NCBI GenBank assembly: GCA_003531115.1
Contig: DQHT01000118.1
Location: forward strand, 1 to 16,723
DNA from: Bacteroidota bacterium
GTDB lineage: Bacteria; Bacteroidota; Bacteroidia; UBA8524
DNA: 16,723 nt
Reading direction: 5' to 3'
The position numbers were made by a program, and so were the translations under genes. A model generated the notes under the pieces. That model saw only the letters and a program-made list of their open reading frames with translations, was not told where the DNA came from and searched no databases. This document shows, one piece after another, positions 7,438 through 14,483 of this stretch. Position 1 is the stretch's first letter. Every line of letters starts with the position of its first letter.

Positions 7438-8790
7438 TTAGAACAAACTGAGGTGGGTGCTGCCTCCTGATTGGATTTCAAAAAGTTTTTCTACCGTCAT
7501 ATAGGTTTTTGTCACCCGCTTCGAGCGATAGATCAGCTTATATTTTCCGGGTTGCAGGGTAAGAATTTGCCGCTTTTGGGTATTGTCAATATCACAAACC
7601 CATTCCAGCATATTGCCTTTCATCTGATAGATCGCCCCAAAATATTCCTGGTTCCCGATCAGGTTGAGCTTACCGGGTTGGGGAATGGTGATTATCGATG
7701 TTTTGGTTTGATCGATGGCTATATTGATATAAATGCGTGGCAGGGTCAAAATTTCGAGTTCGTATTTTCCTACGATCAGTTTTTGATCTTTATTGAATTC
7801 CTGAACGATCAGGGTCTGGGTTTCTCCCCTTTTCCGCACGATTGCCTGCAGGTCCGCATAGGCCGTTACCCCATCCACCTTTAGTCTCAATGATCCCTGC
7901 GGGGCATCTATAGGTATGATATTGTGGCGGCCCGGAATGAGGGTCACGCCTTCTTTATATACCGGGGGGACAGTATGCACCTGAATATTATAGACAAAAC
8001 TTGGGTCAACCGTTAATGTATCGGGAACCCCGCGGTCGTTCATGGTATGGATAAAATTATGGATAGGCCGTTTGGTACGGGCATCATAAAATGTCATGTT
8101 CACATTGCTTTCAAGTGCACGCCCGTTTATATCCAATAAATTAACCTGACAGGTAGTTTCGTTAATCGCCTGAGAAACAACCACCCCCAAAATGGTTTCA
8201 AATTCCGCTTCTGTAGTGGCATCGAAATAGCGCCCTACACAATCATAAAATTGCAGGAAAGTCGGATCGCCTCCCACACCAATAATAAAGGGTTTTAATA
8301 TAATACCCTGGCGTTGTAAAGCCTCCGAGATGGCACAAGGGTCTCCGGCACATTCTTCCAATCCGTCAGTGATAAGTATGATCACATTCCTTACATTATC
8401 CTCTTTAGGGAAATCGTAAGCCGCCTCCTGCAGGGAATAAGCGATAAGCGTGGTTCCTTTTGGGGTAAGTCCTTTTATAACCCCAAGCATTTCATCGTGG
8501 TTATCGGGAGCAAAAGGCACCTCCAACCGGGTGTCCTTACAATCCTGGGCTGAACTTGGACTCCGGTGCCCGTATATACGCAGGGCGATTTCCAGGTCGG
8601 GCACATTGCGCAAGCTGTCGACCATATTGCCTAAAAGGCGTTTGGCAGCGCTGATCCGTGTTTCGTTCTGCATTTTGGCGTACATGCTTCCGGATCCGTC
8701 TAAAAGAAAGAGGATACGGGTTTTATGTTGTGCCTGCAGACTTCCATAAGCTGCTATCAGGCAAAATACAAGGACCAGGAGTTTTTTCAT
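7438..8790 (-). CDS. Exported vWA-domain protein located between the transketolase halves
   Basis: 450 residues from ATG 8790. A signal peptide (1-20, ending SLQA) is followed by a von Willebrand factor A domain (about 25-210) with a complete metal-ion-dependent adhesion site: DGSGS at 31-35, the KGTT threonines at 113-114, and ITDG with D142. The paired cysteines in EECAGDPCA may form a disulphide. The remaining 240 residues are predicted beta-rich repeats of unknown fold. A vWA domain normally binds protein or other ligands through a divalent metal; the ligand is unknown. The gene overlaps the transketolase N-subunit stop by one base (TGATG) and ends 7 bp before the C-subunit start, yet its product is extracytoplasmic while transketolase is cytoplasmic. 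No sorting domain or membrane anchor is evident at the C-terminus. Confidence 0.88.
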   Translation of the reverse strand: MKKLLVLVFCLIAAYGSLQAQHKTRILFLLDGSGSMYAKMQNETRISAAKRLLGNMVDSLRNVPDLEIALRIYGHRSPSSAQDCKDTRLEVPFAPDNHDEMLGVIKGLTPKGTTLIAYSLQEAAYDFPKEDNVRNVIILITDGLEECAGDPCAISEALQRQGIILKPFIIGVGGDPTFLQFYDCVGRYFDATTEAEFETILGVVVSQAINETTCQVNLLDINGRALESNVNMTFYDARTKRPIHNFIHTMNDRGVPDTLTVDPSFVYNIQVHTVPPVYKEGVTLIPGRHNIIPIDAPQGSLRLKVDGVTAYADLQAIVRKRGETQTLIVQEFNKDQKLIVGKYELEILTLPRIYINIAIDQTKTSIITIPQPGKLNLIGNQEYFGAIYQMKGNMLEWVCDIDNTQKRQILTLQPGKYKLIYRSKRVTKTYMTVEKLFEIQSGGSTHLSLF

Positions 8791-9635
8791 CAATAGTCGC
8801 CAAGGGTTTCTTCGAGTTGAGCCAATGCTGATTCCAGTTGGGCATCATTCGGGGCAATACCATGCCATTCATGCGAACCCACCATAAAATCAACAGGAAA
8901 GCCCATTTCTGTATGCATAACGATAACAACCGGCTTTCCATTGCCCGCTTTTTCTTTCGCCTGGGCCAGTCCGTACAATACCGCGTTCATCGAATTGCCT
9001 TCCATATACATTACTTCGCAACCAAATGCTGCGAAACGCGGGCCAAGATCCTGAAAACCCATAATATCTTTGGTATCCCCGTCTATTTGTCGGCCATTCG
9101 CGTCAACGGTAATGATCAGATTGTCAACTTTATTATGAGCCGCGAACATAATGGCTTCCCATATCTGACCCTCCTGCAATTCTCCATCGCCACAAAGCGC
9201 ATAAACCAAATGCGGGTCATTATCCGCCTTTTTTGCCAAAGCAATACCTGTTGCAACGGATAGTCCTTGTCCCAATGAACCCGAAGCGATCCTGATCCCG
9301 GGCAGATGCTCGTGGGTGGCGGGGTGGCCCTGCAACCTGGAATTCAGCTTACGGAAGGTGCTTAATTCCTCAACGGGAAAATAGCCCGAACGGGCGAGCA
9401 CACTGTAATACACCGGGGAAATATGACCATTGGAAAGGATAAAAACATCCTCCCCTTTCCCATCCATACTGAAAGGCTGGGGATGATGATCCATTACTTC
9501 AAAAAACAGAGCAGTAAAAAAATCAGTACAGCCCAGGGATCCTCCGGGGTGCCCGGACTGAACAGCATGCACCATACGAACAATATCTCTTCTTACCTGG
9601 GAAGCAGTACGTTCTAACTTTTGAATATCGGCCAT
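8790..9635 (-). CDS. Transketolase, N-terminal subunit
   Basis: 281 residues, the thiamine-diphosphate pyrophosphate-binding domain of a split transketolase. The visible signatures are SGHPGGSLG (27-35), ILSNGH (66-71), ASGSLGQGL (117-125) and the ThDP/Mg motif GDGELQEGQIWEA (149-161) ending with DN at 171-172. SHEWHGIAPND near the C-terminus is family-like. Together with the C-terminal subunit, encoded two genes downstream, it forms the two-carbon-transferring enzyme of the pentose phosphate pathway. Start ATG at 9635 with no Shine-Dalgarno sequence; the first gene of a six-gene leftward run, 85 bp from the divergent FAD-protein gene. The length fits other split transketolase N subunits (about 270-285 residues). 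Confidence 0.95.
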   Translation of the reverse strand: MADIQKLERTASQVRRDIVRMVHAVQSGHPGGSLGCTDFFTALFFEVMDHHPQPFSMDGKGEDVFILSNGHISPVYYSVLARSGYFPVEELSTFRKLNSRLQGHPATHEHLPGIRIASGSLGQGLSVATGIALAKKADNDPHLVYALCGDGELQEGQIWEAIMFAAHNKVDNLIITVDANGRQIDGDTKDIMGFQDLGPRFAAFGCEVMYMEGNSMNAVLYGLAQAKEKAGNGKPVVIVMHTEMGFPVDFMVGSHEWHGIAPNDAQLESALAQLEETLGDY

Positions 9636-9720
9636 TGAATATATCTTACGGCAAAAATGGGCTTTTGACGGGAATTAATGAAATTTGCCCTTGTTTTAGG
9701 ATAAACACCTAACCCTCCTT

Positions 9721-11265
9721 ATGCACACCATCGAACTATTTCTAAGTCCTGAAACAGCCGCTTCAGAAGCGCTCATCCTGCAGGCAACTGCCAAAGAGCT
9801 CCGGGTTCCTGTTGATAAGATTTCTGCATTGCGTTTTAAAAAACGCTCGATCGATGCGCGAAGAGCACCCATAAAGATACGATTGGTGATCGAGGTATTT
9901 ACCGAAACCCTCCCGGAAGAGGAGGTCCCCATTTATTACCCTTCCGTATTTCAGGCTGAACGCCAGGTCATTGTGGTAGGTTGCGGGCCCGCAGGCATGT
10001 TTGCGGCTTTACGTTTGATCGAACAGGGAATTCAGCCCATACTTCTTGAAAGAGGTAAGGCCGTTCGGGAGCGGAGGCGAGACCTGGCAGCTATCAATAA
10101 AGATCGTGTGGTTGATGAAGACAGCAATTACTGTTTTGGAGAAGGTGGCGCGGGAACCTATTCGGATGGGAAACTCTATACCCGTAGCGGTAAGCGCGGC
10201 AATATTGATCGTATCCTTAAAATATTTACAGATCATGGCGCTGATGAAGCCATTCGTTATGAGGCGCATCCGCATATAGGTACCAATAAACTCCCCGGAA
10301 TCGTTTCTGCCATGAGTGCTACGATTTTGGCAAAAGGCGGACAGATCCATTTCGAAGAAAGGGTGAATGATCTGATCATTAAAAACGACAGGATCGAAGC
10401 GGTACTGACACAAAAAGGAAATGAATACCGCGGTGAGGCCGTGATCCTGGCAACCGGACACAGTGCGCGTGATATTTTTGAACTTCTCGAAAAGAAGGGA
10501 ATACGCATTGAGAACAAACCCTATGCTTTGGGTTTAAGGATAGAGCATCCTCAACAGCTCATCGACCAGATCCAATACCATTGCGCCGATCGGGGACCCT
10601 ATCTGCCTCCCTCCTCCTATTCTCTGGTGGAACAGGTTGGTGGCAGGGGTGTTTTTTCCTTTTGTATGTGTCCGGGCGGTATCATTGCTCCGGCAGCAAC
10701 TGCTCCGGGCGAAGTGGTGGTGAATGGCTGGTCGCCGAGCAAAAGAAATAACCCATACGCCAACTCGGGCATGGTGGTTTCTTTATCTGAAAAAGACTTT
10801 CATCCATACACCGAATATGGCAATCTTGCTGCCATGATGTACCAGAAGGAAATTGAACAAAAAGCGTTTCGCCTGGCAGGTTCCGATCTGCATGCTCCGG
10901 CCCAGCGGGTTGTTGACTTCCTCAATAAAAAAAACAGCCCCAGCCTGCCTGACACATCGTATATCCCCGGGGTTAAGCCCGTTCCCATGGATGATGTGCT
11001 GCCACCTGATATCGCCAAAGCCTTGCGCGGAGGTTTGCAGGCTATGGGTAGAAAAATGAAGGGTTATTTGAGCGAAGAAGCGGTATTGGTCGGGGTTGAG
11101 TCGAGGACTTCTTCACCAGTGCGAATTCCCCGCGACAAGGAGACTTTACGTCATCCGCAGATTACGAATCTTTATCCCTGTGGAGAAGGAGCCGGTTATG
11201 CCGGGGGAATAGTCAGTGCCGCTATTGATGGGGAAAGGTGTGCGGAGGCGTGTTTGGGACTGTAG
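9721..11265 (+). CDS. FAD-dependent dehydrogenase-like protein (COG2509 type)
   Basis: 514 residues, soluble. A roughly 80-residue N-terminal domain is followed by an FAD Rossmann motif VVGCGPAGMFAAL (85-97), with E110 expected to bind the adenosine ribose. FGEGGAGTYSDGKLYTR (139-155) and the second nucleotide contact VILATGHSARD (241-251) follow. Near the C-terminus, NLYPCGEGAGYAGGIVSAAIDG closes the FAD fold. It resembles the uncharacterised FAD-dependent dehydrogenases widespread in Bacteroidota and Firmicutes; the substrate is unknown. It is transcribed alone, divergent from the transketolase run, and has no Shine-Dalgarno sequence. The last codons (Leu-Gly-Leu-stop) lie in the first unit of the 8-bp-period repeat that follows, so the C-terminal end may have been altered by the repeat. 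Confidence 0.9.
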   Translation: MHTIELFLSPETAASEALILQATAKELRVPVDKISALRFKKRSIDARRAPIKIRLVIEVFTETLPEEEVPIYYPSVFQAERQVIVVGCGPAGMFAALRLIEQGIQPILLERGKAVRERRRDLAAINKDRVVDEDSNYCFGEGGAGTYSDGKLYTRSGKRGNIDRILKIFTDHGADEAIRYEAHPHIGTNKLPGIVSAMSATILAKGGQIHFEERVNDLIIKNDRIEAVLTQKGNEYRGEAVILATGHSARDIFELLEKKGIRIENKPYALGLRIEHPQQLIDQIQYHCADRGPYLPPSSYSLVEQVGGRGVFSFCMCPGGIIAPAATAPGEVVVNGWSPSKRNNPYANSGMVVSLSEKDFHPYTEYGNLAAMMYQKEIEQKAFRLAGSDLHAPAQRVVDFLNKKNSPSLPDTSYIPGVKPVPMDDVLPPDIAKALRGGLQAMGRKMKGYLSEEAVLVGVESRTSSPVRIPRDKETLRHPQITNLYPCGEGAGYAGGIVSAAIDGERCAEACLGL

Positions 11266-11380
11266 AATTGTGAAACTGTGGGACTGTGGGATCGTAGAAT
11301 CGTGGGATTTGTCGTGGAAACAGTCAAACAGTCAAACAGTCCAACAATCCTACAGTCAAACAGTCCCACGATCCCACAGA
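11258..11380. repeat. Inverted arms of degenerate 8-bp tandem units
   Basis: Left arm (11258-11305): six units in 8-bp register, consensus [GA]A[CT][TC]GT[GA][GA] (e.g. GACTGTGG, GATCGTAG). Centre 11306-11320 is irregular. Right arm (11321-11376): seven units in strict 8-bp register (CAGTCAAA, CAGTCCAA, CAATCCTA, CAGTCCCA, CGATCCCA), plus a partial unit. The right arm is the reverse complement of the left in character; a perfect 12-bp pair is 11284-11295 with 11368-11379. The array could fold as a long imperfect hairpin downstream of the FAD gene and might act as a transcript end. No U-run follows. Confidence 0.85.
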
Positions 11381-11519
11381 ACATGGTTACCGTATTTTCA
11401 AGTTCCTGGAAGTAGGGTCATTGCCCATTTACGTGTTGTCATTCAGATTCATTTACTTTTTCTGACCCAACGTATATACCATGGAAGATTCCTTATTCGT
11501 TACACTAAAAAATTCGCCT
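11381..11519 (+). other. Spacer between repeat array and second vWA gene
   Basis: No gene is seen. It must carry the promoter of the vWA gene if that gene is expressed separately. A TTG at 11436-11438 and a TACTTTTT at 11454-11461 are too close together and too imperfect to call a promoter. An in-frame ATG at 11481 is an alternative start for the downstream gene. Confidence 0.4.
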
Positions 11520-12944
11520 ATGAAAGCGTTCGTTCTGCCCTACCTCTTAGTGGTATTAATGTCCATCCAACTCTTTCCCGCTTTGAATAACTGGTTTGAT
11601 TCTCCTTCTGTTAATCAGGCTGATTTCTCGAAACCTTTGCCACCCGACAGCATTGCCTATGGGAATGTCATGCACGAAAACGAGAATTTTTTGCGCTTTA
11701 AAAACGGGCATCAAAACCGGTTTTATTATTCTGGCTCTGATAGTTTTTTATACCTCTATTCTGAGGTTAGCGCCCCGAAACTGGAGATCATTCAGGAACG
11801 AACTCCCCTGAATATTGCTCTTGTCATTGATCGATCAGGATCGATGATGGGCGACAAATTTAACTATACGAAAGAGGCGGCTAAGTTTGTTATCGATAAC
11901 CTGAATGCGAATGACCGGGTTTCTATTATAACCTATGAAACAGGGGTTCAGGTGGTAGCCGAATCGCAGTTACTCACCGATAAGCAACATCTTAAAAACC
12001 TCATCGATAAGCTGGAAACCGGAGGATCTACCAACCTGAGCGGAGGTATGTTTGAAGGATATGCCCAGGTTGAAAAACACAAAAGTATCGATTTTGTGAA
12101 CCGTGTGCTGTTGATGTCTGACGGACTGGCCAACCAGGGGATCAGCGATTCTGCCACGCTTGTTCAGGCAGTCGCAAAGAAACTGGAAACAACAGGTATA
12201 AGCTTGTCGACATTTGGTGTAGGTGCTGATTTTAATGAGAACCTTATGCAAAGTCTGGCAGAATATGGTGGTAACTATTATTTTATCGGATCGCCGGATG
12301 AGATCCCGAAAATCTTTGCCAAAGAATTAAACGGGCTTTTGCTGGTAGCCGCCCAAAATCTTACTCTTAGCATCGAAATGCCTGATGGTGTAACCCTTGA
12401 CAAAGTATTTGCCTACCGGTACAAACAGGAAAACAAGACCATTCAGGTTGATTTCCGCGACATCTTTTCAGAAGAAAAAAAGGCTGTGTTGCTTCGCTTT
12501 AAAGTAGATCCACAAGCCAATCATACGCTAATATTTCAAGAACAAATTGATTTTGTCAAAGCGGCAGATGGTTCCTCTATCCGTATTGAAGACCAAACCC
12601 AGGTTGAATTTTTAACTGAACCGGGCGAATACAGCAAGTTTTATAACGAAACGGTTTTGCAACAGATTATACTTTTTGAAAGTAATGCGTATATGGAAGA
12701 CGCGATGGCCCAGATCGACGCCTATGACTATGAAGGGGCTAAAGAAAATCTAAAGGCCGGAAGGTATGTCTTGGAGCGTTACAGATATATCACACCGGAT
12801 AATGAGGAGCTCAATATGCAGGATTCGCTTTATAATTCTTACGAAATCAATGTCGACAAGGTCAAAGAAATGAAGGAAGAGGAGCGGAAACATTACCAAA
12901 AAGACTTTAAGATGGACAACTACGAAATGAGGAAGAAGAAGTAG
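11520..12944 (+). CDS. Exported vWA-domain protein (COG2304-like)
   Basis: 474 residues from ATG 11520, where a normal signal peptide begins (MKAFVLPYLLVVLMSIQLF); ATG 11481 would add 13 residues before it and cannot be excluded. The vWA domain is about residues 97-273 with a full metal site: DRSGS at 104-108, the GGSTN threonine at 171, and MSDG with D201. It is preceded by a short beta segment and followed by a beta-rich region, then a charged helical tail ending in lysines. This order is that of exported vWA proteins such as the YfbK group, which bind ligands through a divalent metal; the role is unknown. It shares no evident sequence with the vWA protein at 7438-8790 beyond the vWA fold. 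No lipobox or type IX sorting domain seen. Confidence 0.87.
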   Translation: MKAFVLPYLLVVLMSIQLFPALNNWFDSPSVNQADFSKPLPPDSIAYGNVMHENENFLRFKNGHQNRFYYSGSDSFLYLYSEVSAPKLEIIQERTPLNIALVIDRSGSMMGDKFNYTKEAAKFVIDNLNANDRVSIITYETGVQVVAESQLLTDKQHLKNLIDKLETGGSTNLSGGMFEGYAQVEKHKSIDFVNRVLLMSDGLANQGISDSATLVQAVAKKLETTGISLSTFGVGADFNENLMQSLAEYGGNYYFIGSPDEIPKIFAKELNGLLLVAAQNLTLSIEMPDGVTLDKVFAYRYKQENKTIQVDFRDIFSEEKKAVLLRFKVDPQANHTLIFQEQIDFVKAADGSSIRIEDQTQVEFLTEPGEYSKFYNETVLQQIILFESNAYMEDAMAQIDAYDYEGAKENLKAGRYVLERYRYITPDNEELNMQDSLYNSYEINVDKVKEMKEEERKHYQKDFKMDNYEMRKKK

Positions 12945-12990
12945 TTTTCAGTTAATTCTCGCTGAACACTGAAAACTGAACACTGAAAAC
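12944..12990. repeat. Tandem 14-bp repeat with inverted arm between convergent genes
   Basis: CTGAACACTGAAAA occurs twice head to tail (12962-12975 and 12976-12989). GTTTTCAGT at 12944-12952, overlapping the vWA stop codon, is the inverse of ACTGAAAAC at both 12968-12976 and 12982-12990. Two alternative 9-bp A/T-rich stems are therefore possible. It fills the whole gap between convergent stops and may act as a weak bidirectional terminator, although no strong U-run is present. Confidence 0.75.
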
Positions 12991-12991
12991 T

Positions 12992-13735
12992 TTAAAACGT
13001 ATACTCCCCTTTTGAATTTACCGAAAATGTCAATGCCTTGTTGTTTTTGGTAAAGGCATCATACCCTGTTTTAATGTTTTTCCAAAAGGCAATCAGACTG
13101 GTATTTCCGGCATTTTCCTTTTCGAACTTTTTCATGTTGGCATCCGTCATCTTAAAAGGGAATAGATAAACCGGAATTTTAGCCTGTCCGTTGTTTTTAG
13201 CATATACAGCAAGCAGGTAAGCCTCTTTGATCTTGTCATCGGTAATGGGAATGCAGCCTATTGTAACACAATTACCATGGATAAAAATATCGCCGCCAAG
13301 GCTGCCCGCTTTGCCCAATTTTTTGTCGGATGCATTGGGGTAATTGATCCCTAAAGAAAGATAAAAGTTACTGTTCGGGTTAAATCGATCCACATGGTAA
13401 AACCCTTCCGGCACCTGTCCGTCGCCCATTTTACGCTTCGGCCCCAGGGTGCCGGAACTTGCGCAGATCGAATAGGTTTTTAACTTCTTGTATTCTGTGT
13501 CTCCCTCTTTTTTAACGAATACCTGTAGTTCTTTTTCTTCTTTATAGGCCACGAAAAGTACATGTATATTTCCTGTATTGATTCCCAGTGGGGTTAAGAG
13601 CTTCTTAATGCCCGCCTCTTTTTCTGAGATCGCCGTTCTCACACGAGAGAATTTTTTCTGTTCACTGAGAAAATCATCCACTGCGATGAATGCTGTAGCA
13701 CCGATCAAAAGAAAAATGAAACTAATTTTATTCAT
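12992..13735 (-). CDS. YafK-type L,D-transpeptidase family protein (YkuD domain)
   Basis: 247 residues. An N-terminal hydrophobic segment (about 4-19) acts as a signal or anchor, so the enzyme domain is periplasmic. The YkuD catalytic motif is IHGNCVTIGCIPIT, with H153, G154 and the nucleophile C161; the upstream strand YSICASSGTLGPKRKMGDGQVPEGFYHVDRF (split here as YSICASSGTLGPK and GDGQVPEGFYHVDRF) is typical of the YafK (DpaA) subgroup. Family members form or cut peptidoglycan cross-links or release Braun-lipoprotein-type attachments; which reaction occurs here is not decidable. It lies 27 bp downstream of the YjdF-like gene, likely co-transcribed. The start ATG at 13735 has only a weak AAGAG before it. 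Confidence 0.88.
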   Translation of the reverse strand: MNKISFIFLLIGATAFIAVDDFLSEQKKFSRVRTAISEKEAGIKKLLTPLGINTGNIHVLFVAYKEEKELQVFVKKEGDTEYKKLKTYSICASSGTLGPKRKMGDGQVPEGFYHVDRFNPNSNFYLSLGINYPNASDKKLGKAGSLGGDIFIHGNCVTIGCIPITDDKIKEAYLLAVYAKNNGQAKIPVYLFPFKMTDANMKKFEKENAGNTSLIAFWKNIKTGYDAFTKNNKALTFSVNSKGEYTF

Positions 13736-13762
13736 ATAGCTCTTATCTGTTTCAATAACGTG

Positions 13763-14407
13763 TCAGGTTTTGACTTTCGTGTTAGTTGAACTGATTTTGT
13801 GAATCATTGAAATAAGCAGGGTGGCAAGCAGAGCACCAAAAAACGCTAAAAAAGTATCTTTCTGGGCATCCCAGATATCACCCTGAGTTCCGAGATAAGC
13901 ATGTCCCTGTGCCTTAAAAAAGATATCGGCCACCGCCCATTCGATCATTTCATATATAGCACTAAAAGAAAGTGACCAGATAACCGGGAAAAGCCAGGCT
14001 GCCCTGCCGGGAAATTTTAGCCAATTCACCCACATTTCCCGCAAGGGATAAGCCAATAAAAATCCAAAGGCAAAATGAACGATCCTGTCGTAATGATTTC
14101 TGGATCCGCCAAGTACTTCCTGCAACCAATAGCCAAATGGATTTTCAGCATAGGTGTATTTGGAACCGTAAATGTGAAGGCATAAGAATACACACAGGAA
14201 AAAATAGCCGGGAATACTAAACGGGTATTTTTTATAGGTTCCGATTAAAAACAGGAGTCCGAAAAAAGTAAGCATATTCTCTATGATCCAATTGTTCATG
14301 TCGTTGGTATAGAGAAAGGTATTCACCCAGATCACCAAAAAGACCAGGATAAATATCCATAGCCAATAATTTTTAGAAAATGGTGTTCTGCTTGCAGGAT
14401 GAGTCAT
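13763..14407 (-). CDS. YjdF-like (DUF2238) inner-membrane protein
   Basis: 214 residues from ATG 14407, with about six membrane helices. Conserved DUF2238 signatures are HIYGSKYTYAENPFG (78-92), RNHYDRIVHFAFGFLLAYPLR (split: RNHYDRIVHF at 103-112 and GFLLAYPLRE), EMIEWAVA (153-160) and GTQGDIWDAQKD (173-184). The conserved charged residues sit in or near the helices, suggesting a membrane enzyme or transporter, but no function is established for the family. A longer reading from ATG 14452 would add 15 residues encoded inside the terminator hairpin of the neighbouring gene and is rejected. No Shine-Dalgarno sequence. Followed after 27 bp by the L,D-transpeptidase gene. Confidence 0.85.
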   Translation of the reverse strand: MTHPASRTPFSKNYWLWIFILVFLVIWVNTFLYTNDMNNWIIENMLTFFGLLFLIGTYKKYPFSIPGYFFLCVFLCLHIYGSKYTYAENPFGYWLQEVLGGSRNHYDRIVHFAFGFLLAYPLREMWVNWLKFPGRAAWLFPVIWSLSFSAIYEMIEWAVADIFFKAQGHAYLGTQGDIWDAQKDTFLAFFGALLATLLISMIHKISSTNTKVKT

Positions 14408-14418
14408 GCCTGCAATAT

Positions 14419-14457
14419 AAAAAAACCATGAAGGAGAGCAAGCTCCATTCATGGTTT
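14419..14457 (-). terminator. Intrinsic terminator after the type IX cargo gene
   Basis: On the minus strand, a 10-bp stem (AAACCATGAA paired with TTCATGGTTT, arms 14423-14432 and 14448-14457) extends through one bulged base into a 4-bp GGAG/CTCC stem closed by a 6-nt loop. It is followed by seven U residues (14419-14425). The first hairpin base lies about 26 nt after the stop of the 14484-15923 gene, as expected for a rho-independent terminator. Confidence 0.88.
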
Positions 14458-14483
14458 AATCGAAATTCACTCAGGTGAATCGT

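Noticed and set aside
7431..7481. TTG start adding 17 residues to transketolase C-subunit
   Set aside because: It overlaps the vWA gene by 44 bp and the added residues do not resemble the family; ATG 7430 gives the usual length.
9636..9720. Promoters in the divergent gap between transketolase and the FAD gene
   Set aside because: GAAATTTG (plus) and CATTTTTG (minus) each miss the -7 consensus by one base, and neither has a -33 element at a suitable distance.
11258..11380. Possible CRISPR array
   Set aside because: Units are 8 bp, directly abutting and degenerate, with no spacers of constant length and no cas genes nearby.
11196..11384. 62-residue minus-strand reading frame through the octamer array, with repeated GLFDC-type peptide
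   Set aside because: Its repetitive peptide is a by-product of the 8-bp units; it overlaps the end of the FAD gene and has no start signal or recognisable domain.
11436..11461. TTG plus TACTTTTT as promoter of the second vWA gene
   Set aside because: Spacing of 15 nt is short for Bacteroidota promoters and the -7 box lacks its final G.
14408..14452. Longer N-terminus for the YjdF-like protein from ATG 14452
   Set aside because: These codons lie inside the hairpin and U-run of the neighbouring gene's terminator, so a transcript start there is unlikely.
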